Positions 1 to 8,825 of a stretch of 48,330 nucleotides of DNA are shown here, piece by piece. Location: NCBI GenBank assembly GCA_018268515.1, contig JAFDWK010000022.1:1-48330 (forward strand), read 5' to 3'. The position numbers were made by a program, and so were the translations under genes. Within the stretch, counting starts at the first letter, position 1. Each line of letters starts with the position of its first letter. Source of the DNA: Actinomycetota bacterium. Lineage in GTDB: Bacteria; Actinomycetota; Actinomycetes; Actinomycetales; Microbacteriaceae. The notes under the pieces were generated by a model. The model saw nothing but the letters and a program-made list of their open reading frames with translations. It had not been told where the DNA came from and did not search any database.

Positions 1-48
1 GCACCTCAGAATGAAATTCGGGCCTACCCCGGGGCATCCCGGCACGCG

Positions 49-54
49 TAGACT
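49..54 (+). promoter_or_regulatory. Putative -10 element of the DUF3040 gene
   Basis: TAGACT fits the actinobacterial TAnnnT -10 pattern. It lies about 28 bases before the ATG, leaving room for a short leader that carries a GAGGGGGA ribosome binding site. No convincing -35 is visible. The assignment rests on pattern only. Confidence 0.4.
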
Positions 55-82
55 GGGCGCAAGACCACCCGAGGGGGACGAA

Positions 83-454
83 ATGCCACTCTCCGAACAG
101 GAGCAGCGCCTGCTCGATGAGATGGAACGCCATCTCATGCAGAACGACGCCGACGTCGTTTCCGCGCACGCAGGAGACCGCGCGCTCAGCTATCGCAATC
201 TCATCTATGGAGCCGTGCTGCTGCTGGCCGGCGTCGGCGGACTCATCGTCGGCGTCGTGGTCGCAGGTGCCGGCGGGATCGTCATCGGCGTCGTCGCGTT
301 CGCGGCGATGCTCGGCGGTCTCATGCTCGCCTTCACTCCGGTGCGGCGCACCGGCGGCGGCGACGGCACGGCCGGAACGAAGACGAAAGAGCCCTCGCCG
401 TCGTTCATGGACCGCATGAACGACCGCTGGGACCGTCGTCACGAGGAGCGCTGA
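83..454 (+). CDS. DUF3040 domain-containing small membrane protein
   Basis: A 123-residue protein opening with MPLSEQEQRLLDEMERHL, the typical start of actinobacterial DUF3040 proteins. A charged N-terminal helix of about 40 residues precedes two closely spaced hydrophobic segments (roughly residues 40-62 and 65-90), then a basic and acidic cytoplasmic tail. The ATG at 83 was chosen over one at 11 because GAGGGGGA stands just upstream and the family begins with this MPLSE-type motif. The function of the family is not known. It lies immediately before mraZ in many actinobacteria but is separated here by a strong terminator, so it is probably its own transcript. Confidence 0.85.
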   Translation: MPLSEQEQRLLDEMERHLMQNDADVVSAHAGDRALSYRNLIYGAVLLLAGVGGLIVGVVVAGAGGIVIGVVAFAAMLGGLMLAFTPVRRTGGGDGTAGTKTKEPSPSFMDRMNDRWDRRHEER

Positions 455-470
455 CCGCTCCAGCCCCGAT

Positions 471-512
471 CCACGGAGGGCCCGCATGCTTCGGTGTGCG
501 GGCCCTCCGTGG
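471..512 (+). terminator. Strong hairpin terminator after the DUF3040 gene
   Basis: Perfect 16-base inverted repeat: arm CCACGGAGGGCCCGCA at 471-486 and its complement at 497-512, with a 10-base loop. It begins 16 bases after the stop codon. No clear T tract follows, as is common for actinobacterial terminators. Confidence 0.8.
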
Positions 513-758
513 TTCCCGGCCCTCCCTTTCCCTCCACCCGCCGCCGTGGGGATGCTCTGAACGGGCATCGTCACGGCGTCGGTCGCATCCGGCGCCACTG
601 ATCCCTCCACTTCCCTCCCTGGCCGCCGATCCGCAGAATTCCGCGGGTCGGCGGCCTTCGCCGTGCGCATGGAAGTCCTGTTCGGGACACAATCATGTAT
701 CGAAATGGAGGAAAGTGGAGTAAAGTGGAGGAAACGGCGGCGAAAGGGGGAGAGGCGC
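513..758 (+). promoter_or_regulatory. mraZ upstream region
   Basis: About 246 bases without a supported gene between the DUF3040 terminator and mraZ. The first part is GC-rich and featureless to my eye. The last 55 bases become purine-rich and hold the three MraZ-type repeats annotated separately. The promoter of the whole dcw cluster should lie here, but I cannot place -35 and -10 boxes with confidence. Confidence 0.5.
706..730 (+). promoter_or_regulatory. Triple TGGAG repeat, probable MraZ operator
   Basis: TGGAG occurs at 706-710, 716-720 and 726-730, so the three copies are exactly 10 bases apart and lie on the same face of the helix. The unit is TGGAG[G/T]AAA[G/C]. MraZ proteins are known to bind tandem direct repeats with about 10-base spacing upstream of their own gene and to repress the dcw operon. 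Position (29 bases before mraZ) and spacing fit that role. Confidence 0.75.
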
Positions 759-1190
759 ATGCTGCTCGGCACGCATTCCCCCAAGCTCGACGACAAGGGC
801 CGGGTCATCCTCCCGGCCAAGTTCCGCGAGGATCTCGCCGGCGGCATCGTCGTCACCCGCGGCCAGGACCGCTGCCTGTACGTGTTCAGCACCGCGGAGT
901 TCGAGAGCGTGCACGAGCGGATCCGTCAGGCCCCGCTGGCGAACAAGGAGGCCCGGGCGTTCCTGCGCATGTTCCTCTCCGGCGCGAGTGCCGAGATGCC
1001 GGACAGCCAGAACCGCATCACGATCCCCGCTCACCTGCGCACCTACGCCGGACTGGGCAAGGAGCTCATCGTCACCGGTGTCGGCGCCCACGCCGAGATC
1101 TGGGACGCGGCGGCGTGGAACGCGTACGCCGAAGGACATGAAGACGCCTTCGCCGAGTTGGAGGAGGAGGTGATCCCCGGCCTGTTCTGA
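759..1190 (+). CDS. mraZ: MraZ, transcriptional regulator of the dcw cluster
   Basis: A 143-residue protein, the normal length for MraZ. It contains two SpoVT-AbrB-like DNA-binding repeats, each with the DxxxR signature: DDKGRVILP at residues 11-19 and DSQNRITIP at 82-90. The ATG at 759 follows a GGGGGAGAGG purine-rich binding site and gives the conserved start [15 protein letters not shown]; an upstream in-frame ATG at 663 would read through the operator repeats. MraZ forms a ring-shaped oligomer that binds tandem repeats at its own promoter, and the triple repeat just upstream fits autoregulation. It is the first gene of the division cluster. Confidence 0.95.
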   Translation: MLLGTHSPKLDDKGRVILPAKFREDLAGGIVVTRGQDRCLYVFSTAEFESVHERIRQAPLANKEARAFLRMFLSGASAEMPDSQNRITIPAHLRTYAGLGKELIVTGVGAHAEIWDAAAWNAYAEGHEDAFAELEEEVIPGLF

Positions 1191-1298
1191 ACCGGCCCCT
1201 GACTGTGACTCCCAGCCGCTCCCGCCCCGGCGCACCTTCCCCGGTGCCGGGTCGAGCGGATGGGGATCAGGGTCAGGGACCGGAAGGCCGAAGGAACC

Positions 1299-2267
1299 AT
1301 GGACATCCGTCGCATACACACCCCCGTGATGCTCGAGCGCTGCGTCGAGCTGCTCACCCCCGCCCTGCAGCACGACGGCGCGATCCTCGTCGATGCCACG
1401 CTCGGCATGGGCGGGCACTCCGAGGCGTTCCTCGAGCGACTGCCGCACATCCGCCTGATCGGGCTCGACCGCGACACCGACGCCCTGCGCATCGCGGGGG
1501 AGCGGCTCGCCCGCTTCGGCGACCGGGTGACGCTCGTGCACACGGTCTACGACGCGATCGGCGAGCACGCCCTGGCGCTGAACGGCGAGCGTGTCTCCGG
1601 GATCCTGTTCGATCTCGGCGTCTCCTCGCTGCAGCTGGACGAGGCCGAGCGCGGATTCGCGTACGCCAAGGACGCACCCCTGGACATGCGGATGGACCAG
1701 TCGGGCGGCATCACCGCCGCCGACGTGCTCGCGACGTACAGCGAGGGCCAGCTGCGCCGCATCTTCGAACGCTACGGCGAGGAGAAGCTCGCGGGGCGGT
1801 ATGCCCGCGCGATCGTGCAGGCCAGGAGCGAGGCGCCGCTGGAGCGTTCCGGGCGCCTCGTCGAGGTGCTGCAGGACGCGACTCCCGCTGCGGTGGCGCG
1901 TGCGGGGCACCCCGCCAAGCGCGTGTTCCAGGCGCTGCGGATCGAGGTGAACCGCGAGCTGAACGTGCTCGCCGATGCGATCCCCGCGGCGATGGGCGCC
2001 CTCGCGGTCGGCGGGCGCATCGTCGTGATGTCGTACCAGTCCCTCGAGGACCGGCTGGTCAAGCAGGCGTTCGCGTCGGCGTCGGCGTCGACGGCCCCGG
2101 CGGGGCTGCCCGTGGAATTGCCCGAGCACGCGCCGCGGTTCCGGACGCTGACCAAGGGCGCGGAACTCGCCGATGAGGACGAGCGTGCGGCCAACCCCCG
2201 GGCCATTCCGGTGCGGCTGCGCGCCGCGGAACGTGTGAGAGACGATCAGAGGAGCGCCGAGCGATGA
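1299..2267 (+). CDS. rsmH: 16S rRNA (cytosine1402-N4)-methyltransferase RsmH
   Basis: A 322-residue class I SAM-dependent methyltransferase (formerly MraW) that methylates N4 of C1402 in the ribosomal decoding centre. The N-terminal HTPVML motif and the SAM-binding loop [14 protein letters not shown] (from residue 31) are present, followed by [21 protein letters not shown] and RMDQSGG are family signatures. I chose the ATG at 1299, which yields [15 protein letters not shown]; an in-frame ATG at 1260 adds 13 unconserved residues. The stop overlaps the ftsL start as ATGA. The gene keeps its usual place between mraZ and ftsL. Confidence 0.95.
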   Translation: MDIRRIHTPVMLERCVELLTPALQHDGAILVDATLGMGGHSEAFLERLPHIRLIGLDRDTDALRIAGERLARFGDRVTLVHTVYDAIGEHALALNGERVSGILFDLGVSSLQLDEAERGFAYAKDAPLDMRMDQSGGITAADVLATYSEGQLRRIFERYGEEKLAGRYARAIVQARSEAPLERSGRLVEVLQDATPAAVARAGHPAKRVFQALRIEVNRELNVLADAIPAAMGALAVGGRIVVMSYQSLEDRLVKQAFASASASTAPAGLPVELPEHAPRFRTLTKGAELADEDERAANPRAIPVRLRAAERVRDDQRSAER

Positions 2268-2839
2268 GCCTGGCACAGGACGCACTGCTGCAACCCGAGT
2301 TCGACGACCCGCAGCGCTCCCGGCATCTGCGCGCGGTCGAGCGCCCCGGCCGCCGCAGGCGGCCGCGGATGGCCTACGCCCTGGTCGCGCTCGCCGGGGC
2401 GGCGCTCATCGGGGGTGCCCAGATCGCGCTCACGATCGCGACCACCCAGGACTCCTACCTCGCCGACAAGCTCAGCCAGCAGAACCGTCAGCTGAACTGG
2501 CAGGCGCAGGCGGCAGCACAGGATCTGGACGGGGTCAGCTCCCCGCAGTCCCTGGCCGCGCAGGCGGCCAAGCTCGGCCTCGTGGTCGGCGGAAGCGCCA
2601 GCTACCTCCGTCTCAGCGACGGCGGCGTCATCGGCGCGCAGGGATCGGCGCCCTGGGCGTCGACCGTCAACCCGACCGCCGGCAACGGGGTCCCGAACGC
2701 GCTGGTCCACGACACGCCGCCGACCACCGCAGCGCACCCCGGCGGTGCAGGCGTAGAACCGAAGCAGAACGACGCGGCGCCCGCCCAGCCGAGCGCCCCG
2801 CCGACGGCGGAGGGCCTGCCGACGCCGACCATCCGCTGA
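2264..2839 (+). CDS. ftsL: FtsL-like septum protein
   Basis: A 191-residue single-pass membrane protein in the FtsL position between rsmH and ftsI. About 36 basic cytoplasmic residues precede one membrane segment (roughly residues 37-58). A short Gln-rich, coiled-coil-prone stretch ([16 protein letters not shown]) and a Pro/Ala-rich low-complexity C-terminus follow. FtsL homologues are poorly conserved, so the name rests on topology and position. FtsL with FtsB and FtsQ activates FtsW-FtsI synthesis at the septum. The start overlaps rsmH by 4 bases, implying translational coupling. Confidence 0.8.
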   Translation: MSLAQDALLQPEFDDPQRSRHLRAVERPGRRRRPRMAYALVALAGAALIGGAQIALTIATTQDSYLADKLSQQNRQLNWQAQAAAQDLDGVSSPQSLAAQAAKLGLVVGGSASYLRLSDGGVIGAQGSAPWASTVNPTAGNGVPNALVHDTPPTTAAHPGGAGVEPKQNDAAPAQPSAPPTAEGLPTPTIR

Positions 2840-2910
2840 CCGAGAACCGCTGATGCCGACACCCGGCTTCCCGAGATCATGACAGACTGCGAGCCCCGGA
2901 CGGAGATCCG

Positions 2911-4713
2911 ATGACCCCCCGAGCCAGCCGGACGCCCCGAGCGAGCCGGATCCCGCGCCGGCGGACCGTCCTCGCCCTCGGCGTGATCCTTGCCGTCATC
3001 TGCGGATTCCTGGTGCGTCTGGTGGACATCCAGGTCGTCAGCGCGTCCGCCAACGTCAAGCAGTCCGTCGACTGGAGCCTCGGCACGACCCGCGAGATCG
3101 ACGGCGCGCGCGGGAAGATCGTGGACGCGAACGGCACCGTGCTCGCGGAGAGCCAGCTGGTCTACGACATCACCATGGACCCCTCGGCGATGAAAGGCCT
3201 GGAGGAGGACGCGAAGTCCAAGCCGAAGCTCCCGTGGGCCAAGGCCTCCGACAAGATCGCCGCGATCATCGGCGAGAGCGGGGACGCGGTGCGCAAGGAG
3301 GTCGCCGATGCGCTCAAAGCCGACCCGGGATCTCAGTACGTCGAGCTCAAGAAGGGCGTGAGCACGGACCAGTTCCTGAAGCTCCGCGCGCTCGACCTCG
3401 CCTACCTCTGGCCGAGGGCTCGCTCGGTGCGGGTGTATCCGAACGGCGCCGTCGCCGGCAACCTCATCGGCTTCATCGCCGGAAACGGCGACAAGCAGGG
3501 ACTGGAAGAGGTCCAGAACAGCTGCCTGAGCGCGACCAAGGGGCACGAGAGCTACCTGACCAGCAAGGACGGCGTGATCATCCCCGGCAGCCAGCGCGAG
3601 ACACCTGCGGTCGACGGCGGCACGGTGAAGCTCACGATCAACACGGAGCTGCAGTGGTACCTGCAGCAGATGATCTCCGAGGAGACCAAGACGCAGGGGG
3701 CGAAGGCCGGCACGGTCACCGTCGTCGAGGTGGGTACCGGGAAGATCCGTGCGGCCGCCGAGTACCCGAGCGTCGACCCCAACGATCCCGGCGCCTCGAA
3801 TCCGGAGGACCGCGGGTCGCGGATCTTCAGCACGAGCTTCGAACCCGGATCGACGTTCAAGGCGATCACCGCGGCGTCCGTCATGGAGTATGCGAACGCG
3901 AACGCGTCGACCGCGGTGACCGGCGCATCCAGTCATGAGGTGTTCCCGAACGGCGCGGTGATCAACGACGCGTTCGAGCACCCCGCCTACGACTACACGC
4001 TCGCGGGAGCCCTCATCGACTCCTCGAACGTGGCGCTGTCGAAGTTCGGCGACCTCGTCACGGACCAGCAGCGCTACGACGAGCTGGTCAAGTTCGGCGT
4101 CGGCAGCAAGACCGCCATCGACTTCCCCGGCGAGGCCAGCGGCATCATCCACCCGGTCAAGGACTGGGACTACCAGTCGCACTACACGACCACGTTCGGC
4201 CAGTACTACACGGTGACCGCCCCGCAGGTCGCGAGCGCCTATCAGGCCATCGCCAACGGCGGGGTGAAGGTCCCGCTCTCGCTCGTCGAGTCGTGCACCG
4301 ACGCGGCGGGCAAGGTGAGTGAGGTGCCCACCCCCAAGCCGGAGCGCATCTTCGACGCCACCAAGGACGCCGAGCTCAGCCGGATGATCGAGAACGTCGC
4401 CGTGCAGGGCGAGCTCGCAAAGCAGATCCAGGTGCCCGGTTATCGCATCGCGGCGAAGACCGGAACCGCGCAGAAGCCGGATCCCACCACCGGGGCGTAC
4501 AAGGAGGGGATCTACTTCACCAGCATGGTGGGGTACGCCCCGGTCGATCACCCCGAGTACGTCGTCGTGGTCACCCTCGACGAGCCCACTAGGGTAACGT
4601 CGTCTGCAGCCACCGCGCCCGCCTTCCAGAAGGCCATGACGCAGGTGCTGAAGACCTATCGCGTGCAGCCCTCCACCACCCCCATGGAACCGCTGCTGCC
4701 CAAGTACAACTGA
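2911..4713 (+). CDS. ftsI: Peptidoglycan D,D-transpeptidase FtsI (PBP class B)
   Basis: A 600-residue septal penicillin-binding protein. A basic N-terminus (PRASRTPRASRIPRRR) leads into one membrane anchor (about residues 18-42), then the PBP dimerisation domain and the transpeptidase domain. All three active-site motifs are intact: S314-T-F-K317 (nucleophile), S371-S-N373 and K516-T-G518. It cross-links septal peptidoglycan made by FtsW. The gene is followed directly by murF rather than murE, which is unusual for this cluster. Confidence 0.95.
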   Translation: MTPRASRTPRASRIPRRRTVLALGVILAVICGFLVRLVDIQVVSASANVKQSVDWSLGTTREIDGARGKIVDANGTVLAESQLVYDITMDPSAMKGLEEDAKSKPKLPWAKASDKIAAIIGESGDAVRKEVADALKADPGSQYVELKKGVSTDQFLKLRALDLAYLWPRARSVRVYPNGAVAGNLIGFIAGNGDKQGLEEVQNSCLSATKGHESYLTSKDGVIIPGSQRETPAVDGGTVKLTINTELQWYLQQMISEETKTQGAKAGTVTVVEVGTGKIRAAAEYPSVDPNDPGASNPEDRGSRIFSTSFEPGSTFKAITAASVMEYANANASTAVTGASSHEVFPNGAVINDAFEHPAYDYTLAGALIDSSNVALSKFGDLVTDQQRYDELVKFGVGSKTAIDFPGEASGIIHPVKDWDYQSHYTTTFGQYYTVTAPQVASAYQAIANGGVKVPLSLVESCTDAAGKVSEVPTPKPERIFDATKDAELSRMIENVAVQGELAKQIQVPGYRIAAKTGTAQKPDPTTGAYKEGIYFTSMVGYAPVDHPEYVVVVTLDEPTRVTSSAATAPAFQKAMTQVLKTYRVQPSTTPMEPLLPKYN

Positions 4714-4765
4714 TGGCCGCCGTCGCCCCCACAGCGGCGACAGCGCCTCGGAGGATCCCTTCCCC

Positions 4766-6178
4766 ATGATCGCTCTGTCCCTCGCGGAGATCGCCGAGAT
4801 CGTCGGCGGAGACCTGCGCCCCGCCACAGGTCACGATCCCGCATCGATCGTGTCCGGCGTCGTCGACACCGACTCGCGGCAGATGTCCGCCGGCGGCATC
4901 TTCGTCGCCAAGCCCGGCGAGCACACCGACGGGCATCGTTTCGTCGGCGCCGCGATCGAGAACGGCGCGGTGCTCGCGCTCGTCGAGCACCCGGTCGATG
5001 ACGAGATCTCGCAGATCATCGTGCCCGATGTCGTCGACGCGATCGCGGACCTGGCCCGTGCGGTCGTCGCGCGCGTGCGCGCGGGCGGCGACCTGAGGAT
5101 CGTGGGCGTCACCGGCTCCAACGGCAAGACCACCACCAAGAACTTCCTGGCGCGGATCCTGCAGGACGAGGGGGAGACCGTCGCCCCCATCGCCTCGTAC
5201 AACAACGAGGTCGGAGCGCCGCTCACGATGCTCCGGATCACGGACGGCACCCGCTACCTCGTGTGCGAGTTCGGCGCCAGCGCGCCCGGGGAGATCGCCC
5301 GCCTGGCGGGACTGGTGAACCCCGACGTGGTGATCGAGCTCATGGTCGGCCTCGCCCATGCGGGCGGCTTCGGCGGCATCGAGGAGACCGCGCGCGCCAA
5401 GGCCGAGCTGATCGAGGCGGCAGCGCCCGGCGGCACTGCCGTGCTGAACCTCGACGACCCCCGGGTGGCGGGCATGGCGCCGGGCGCCGAGGCCCGGGGC
5501 CTGCGGATCGTCGGGTTCGGCCAGGGGCCGACCGTCGCCGTGCGCGCCTCGGACATCGACGTCACCGCGTCCGGCACCTCCTGCACGGTGCACGCGGACG
5601 GGCGGGCTCTGCCGCTGCGGCTGCAGGTGCTGGGCGCGCACCACGTGAACAACGCCCTCGCCGCGATCGCGGCGACCGGCGCGCTCGGCGTCGCCGCCGC
5701 AGACGCCATCGCACGTCTCGAGACGGTGCAGCTCGCCGAGCGCTGGCGCATGCAGCCCATGGGCGGATCCGAGGTGCGCATCATCAACGACGCGTACAAC
5801 GCCAGCCCCGACTCCATGGCCGCCGCCCTGCGCACGCTCGCGCAGATCACCGGTCCCGGGGAGCGCACCGTCGCGGTTCTCGGCGCCATGAGCGAGCTCG
5901 GCGAGACCGCCGGCGACGAGCACGACCGGATCGGACTGCTCGCGGTGCGGCTGAACATCCAGCGCATCGTCGTGGTCGGCGCCGACGCACGCCGTCTGTT
6001 CCTCGCCGCCGTGGGGGAGGGATCCTGGGATGGTGAGGCCGTGCATCTCGCCGACGCCGACGCGGCCTTCGACTACCTGAAGGGCGAGCTGCGCCCCGGC
6101 GATCGTGTGCTCGTGAAGTCGTCCAACTCCGCCGGGCTCCGGTTCCTCGGCGACCGTCTGGGAGAATCGTTCTCGTGA
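4766..6178 (+). CDS. murF: UDP-N-acetylmuramoyl-tripeptide:D-Ala-D-Ala ligase MurF
   Basis: A 470-residue cytoplasmic Mur ligase that adds D-Ala-D-Ala to the UDP-MurNAc tripeptide using ATP. The N-terminal substrate domain (MIALSLAEIAEIVGGDL) is typical of MurF. The ATP-binding P-loop TGSNGKTTTKN starts near residue 116, and the central-domain motifs LVCEFGAS and NDAYNASPDSM follow. It overlaps mraY by 4 bases at GTGA. MurF and not MurE is indicated by the MurF-specific N-terminal domain and the NDAYNA(S/N)P motif. Confidence 0.95.
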   Translation: MIALSLAEIAEIVGGDLRPATGHDPASIVSGVVDTDSRQMSAGGIFVAKPGEHTDGHRFVGAAIENGAVLALVEHPVDDEISQIIVPDVVDAIADLARAVVARVRAGGDLRIVGVTGSNGKTTTKNFLARILQDEGETVAPIASYNNEVGAPLTMLRITDGTRYLVCEFGASAPGEIARLAGLVNPDVVIELMVGLAHAGGFGGIEETARAKAELIEAAAPGGTAVLNLDDPRVAGMAPGAEARGLRIVGFGQGPTVAVRASDIDVTASGTSCTVHADGRALPLRLQVLGAHHVNNALAAIAATGALGVAAADAIARLETVQLAERWRMQPMGGSEVRIINDAYNASPDSMAAALRTLAQITGPGERTVAVLGAMSELGETAGDEHDRIGLLAVRLNIQRIVVVGADARRLFLAAVGEGSWDGEAVHLADADAAFDYLKGELRPGDRVLVKSSNSAGLRFLGDRLGESFS

Positions 6179-7290
6179 GATCCCTGCTTACCTCCGCCGC
6201 GATCTCCCTCGCATTCACGCTCCTGCTGACGCCGGTCTTCCTCCGGTTGTTCCGGAAGTGGGGCTGGGGACAGGTCATCCGCACTCCGGAATCGATCAGC
6301 AACCCGAGCCACCAGGCCAAGCGCGGCACGCCCACCATGGGGGGCGTGATCTTCATCCTCGGCACCGTCGTCGGGTACGGGGTGGGCACGTTCACCGGGG
6401 GCAGTTATCCGACGCCCTCCGGGCTGCTCGTGATCTGGCTCATGCTGGGCTTCGGCGCGGTCGGCTTCATCGACGACTACATGAAGCTGCGCCGGCGCAA
6501 CAGCCTGGGGCTCTCCGGCTGGCGCAAGATCCTCGGCCAGGTGATCGTCATGGTGCCGTTCGGCATCGTCGCGCTCACCGTGCGCAGCCCCTCGGGCAAC
6601 ACTCCGGCCAGCCAGTTCGTCTCGCTGTTCCGGGACATCCCGGTGCTGTGGCTGTTCGCACTCGGACCGATCGTCGGCTGGCTGCTGTATCTGCTGTGGA
6701 TCTCGGTGATCGGCATCGCGACCTCGAACAGCGTCAACCTGACCGACGGACTGGACGGATTGGCCGCCGGCTGCGCGGTGTTCGTGATCGGCGCCTACAG
6801 CCTCATCTCGTTCTGGCAGTTCAAGCAGTCCTGCATCGCGGAATCGCTGTCGCCCTCGTCCCTCGCCGGCTGCTACGACGTCGCCCATCCCTTCGACCTG
6901 GCGGTGATCTCCGCCTCGTTCGTGGGCGCACTGATCGGCTTCCTGTGGTGGAACGCGCCCAAGGCGAAGGTGTTCATGGGCGATGTCGGATCCATGTCGA
7001 TCGGCGGCGTGATCACCGCCCTTGCGATCCTCACCCGCACCGAGCTGCTGCTCGTGCTGCTCGCGGGTGTCTTCATCATCGCCTCCGGCTCGGTCATCGT
7101 GCAGCTGGCGTACTTCAAGCTCACCCGCGGCAAGCGGCTGTTCCTGCAGAGCCCGTTCCACCACCATCTCGAGATGCGGGGCTGGCCCGAGTCGACGATC
7201 GTGGTGCGGATGTGGATCATCGCGGGGCTGCTGTCGGTGTCGGCATTCGGCCTGTTCTACGTCGAGTGGCTGAGGCTGACCAGCTCATGA
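6175..7290 (+). CDS. mraY: Phospho-N-acetylmuramoyl-pentapeptide transferase MraY
   Basis: A 371-residue polytopic membrane enzyme, about ten membrane spans, that makes lipid I from UDP-MurNAc-pentapeptide and undecaprenyl phosphate. Conserved motifs are visible: KRGTPTMGG near the N-terminus, the catalytic FIDDYMKL, NSVNLTDGLDGLAAG, MGDVGSMSIGG, and the cytoplasmic HHH cluster FHHHLEMRGW. Translation starts at GTG, overlapping murF by 4 bases; the end overlaps murD by 4 bases (ATGA). Confidence 0.96.
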   Translation: MRSLLTSAAISLAFTLLLTPVFLRLFRKWGWGQVIRTPESISNPSHQAKRGTPTMGGVIFILGTVVGYGVGTFTGGSYPTPSGLLVIWLMLGFGAVGFIDDYMKLRRRNSLGLSGWRKILGQVIVMVPFGIVALTVRSPSGNTPASQFVSLFRDIPVLWLFALGPIVGWLLYLLWISVIGIATSNSVNLTDGLDGLAAGCAVFVIGAYSLISFWQFKQSCIAESLSPSSLAGCYDVAHPFDLAVISASFVGALIGFLWWNAPKAKVFMGDVGSMSIGGVITALAILTRTELLLVLLAGVFIIASGSVIVQLAYFKLTRGKRLFLQSPFHHHLEMRGWPESTIVVRMWIIAGLLSVSAFGLFYVEWLRLTSS

Positions 7291-8825
7291 CGCGCGATCT
7301 GGACGCGCTGACCAGCTGGCACGCCGACTGGAGGGGCCTGCGGGTGGCCGTGCTCGGCCTGTCGGTGACCGGGTTCTCGGTCGCAGACACCCTGACCGAG
7401 CTCGGCGCGGAGGTGCTGGTGCTCGCCGAGAGCGCCACTCCGGAGTACGAGCGCCTGGTGCCGCTGATCGGCGCAGAGCTGTGGCTGGGGGATCTCGGAT
7501 CCGTGCCCCGGCGTCTCGTCGATTTCGCGCCCGAGGTCGTCATCGCCTCCCCGGGGTTCGCCCCCGCGCATCCGGTGATCGTGTGGACGCGCGAGCGGTC
7601 CGTCGCGCTGTGGGGAGACATCGAGCTCGGCTGGCGCGTGCGTGACAAGGTGCTCCGTGACGACGGCACGCCCGCCGAGTGGGTGCTCATCACCGGCACG
7701 AACGGCAAGACCACGACCACGCAGCTCACCGCCGCGATGCTCGTGGCAGGGGGACTGCGCGCCGCGCCGTGCGGCAACATCGGCGTGCCCGTGCTCGACG
7801 CCGTGCGCGACCCGGGCGGCTTCGACGTGCTCGTCGTCGAGGTGTCCAGCCACCAGCTCTGGTATCTGGGGGAGACCGCACCGGCCGCGCAGCCGGTGCC
7901 CTGGGCGACGACCTGCCTCAACCTCGCCGACGACCACCTCGTCTGGCACGGCAGCGCTGAAGCCTACCGCGACGCGAAGGCCGTCGTGTACCGCAACACC
8001 CGGGTGGCGTGCGTGTACAACAAAGCCGACGCCGCCACGCAGCGCATGGTCGAGGAGGCGGATGTCGTCGACGGGGCGCGCGCGATCGGGTTCGGGCTGG
8101 GGATCCCCGGTCCGAGCGACCTGGGCGTCGTCGAGGGGATCCTCGCCGACCGCGCCTTCCTCGACGATCGGCGCCGCAGCGCGCTCGAGCTGACCACCGT
8201 GGCAGACCTCGCCGCGCACGGGCTGAACGCCCCGCACATCGTGCAGAACATCCTGGCCGCCGCCGCGCTCGCCCGCTCGCTGGATGTGGAGCCCGCCGCG
8301 ATCAAGGCGGCGCTGGACGACTTCCGGCTGGACGCGCACCGGATCGAGGTCATCGCCCGTGCTGCCGGAATCACCTGGGTGGACGACTCCAAGGCGACAA
8401 ACCCGCATGCGGCGCAGTCGTCCCTGCGCGCCTTCCCCGGCGCGATCTGGATCGTCGGCGGGGACCTGAAGGGCGTCGACCTGTCGGAGCTCGTCGCGGG
8501 GGCGGGTGCCACCGCGCGTGCGGCGGTGGTGATCGGCACCGACCGCGACCACGTGCTCGAGGCGTTCGCACGACACGCGCCCGCGGTGCCGGTGTTGGAG
8601 GTCGTCCCCGGCGACACTGAAGAGGTCATGACCCGCGTCGTGGAACTGGCCGCGGGCGTCGCGCAGGCAGGGGACACCGTGCTCCTCGCGCCGGCCGCGG
8701 CGTCCTTCGACCAGTTCGCGAGCTACGCGGATCGTGGCCGCCGCTTCGCCGAGGCGGTGCGGCAGTGGATCGATCAGGGGAGCGCCGGTGACGCAGGTGG
8801 ACGCACGCCCGACGCCGGCCTCTGA
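7287..8825 (+). CDS. murD: UDP-N-acetylmuramoylalanine:D-glutamate ligase MurD
   Basis: A 512-residue Mur ligase that adds D-glutamate to UDP-MurNAc-L-Ala. The N-terminal Rossmann-like domain has VLGLSVTGFSVADTL, followed by the P-loop ITGTNGKTTTTQL (T136 to T143), the carbamoylated-lysine region, and WVDDSKATNPHA in the C-terminal domain. The start at 7287 is set by the ATGA overlap with mraY; the reading frame continues open upstream, but that part is an antiphase read of mraY. The 3' end overlaps ftsW by 38 bases. Confidence 0.95.
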   Translation: MTRDLDALTSWHADWRGLRVAVLGLSVTGFSVADTLTELGAEVLVLAESATPEYERLVPLIGAELWLGDLGSVPRRLVDFAPEVVIASPGFAPAHPVIVWTRERSVALWGDIELGWRVRDKVLRDDGTPAEWVLITGTNGKTTTTQLTAAMLVAGGLRAAPCGNIGVPVLDAVRDPGGFDVLVVEVSSHQLWYLGETAPAAQPVPWATTCLNLADDHLVWHGSAEAYRDAKAVVYRNTRVACVYNKADAATQRMVEEADVVDGARAIGFGLGIPGPSDLGVVEGILADRAFLDDRRRSALELTTVADLAAHGLNAPHIVQNILAAAALARSLDVEPAAIKAALDDFRLDAHRIEVIARAAGITWVDDSKATNPHAAQSSLRAFPGAIWIVGGDLKGVDLSELVAGAGATARAAVVIGTDRDHVLEAFARHAPAVPVLEVVPGDTEEVMTRVVELAAGVAQAGDTVLLAPAAASFDQFASYADRGRRFAEAVRQWIDQGSAGDAGGRTPDAGL

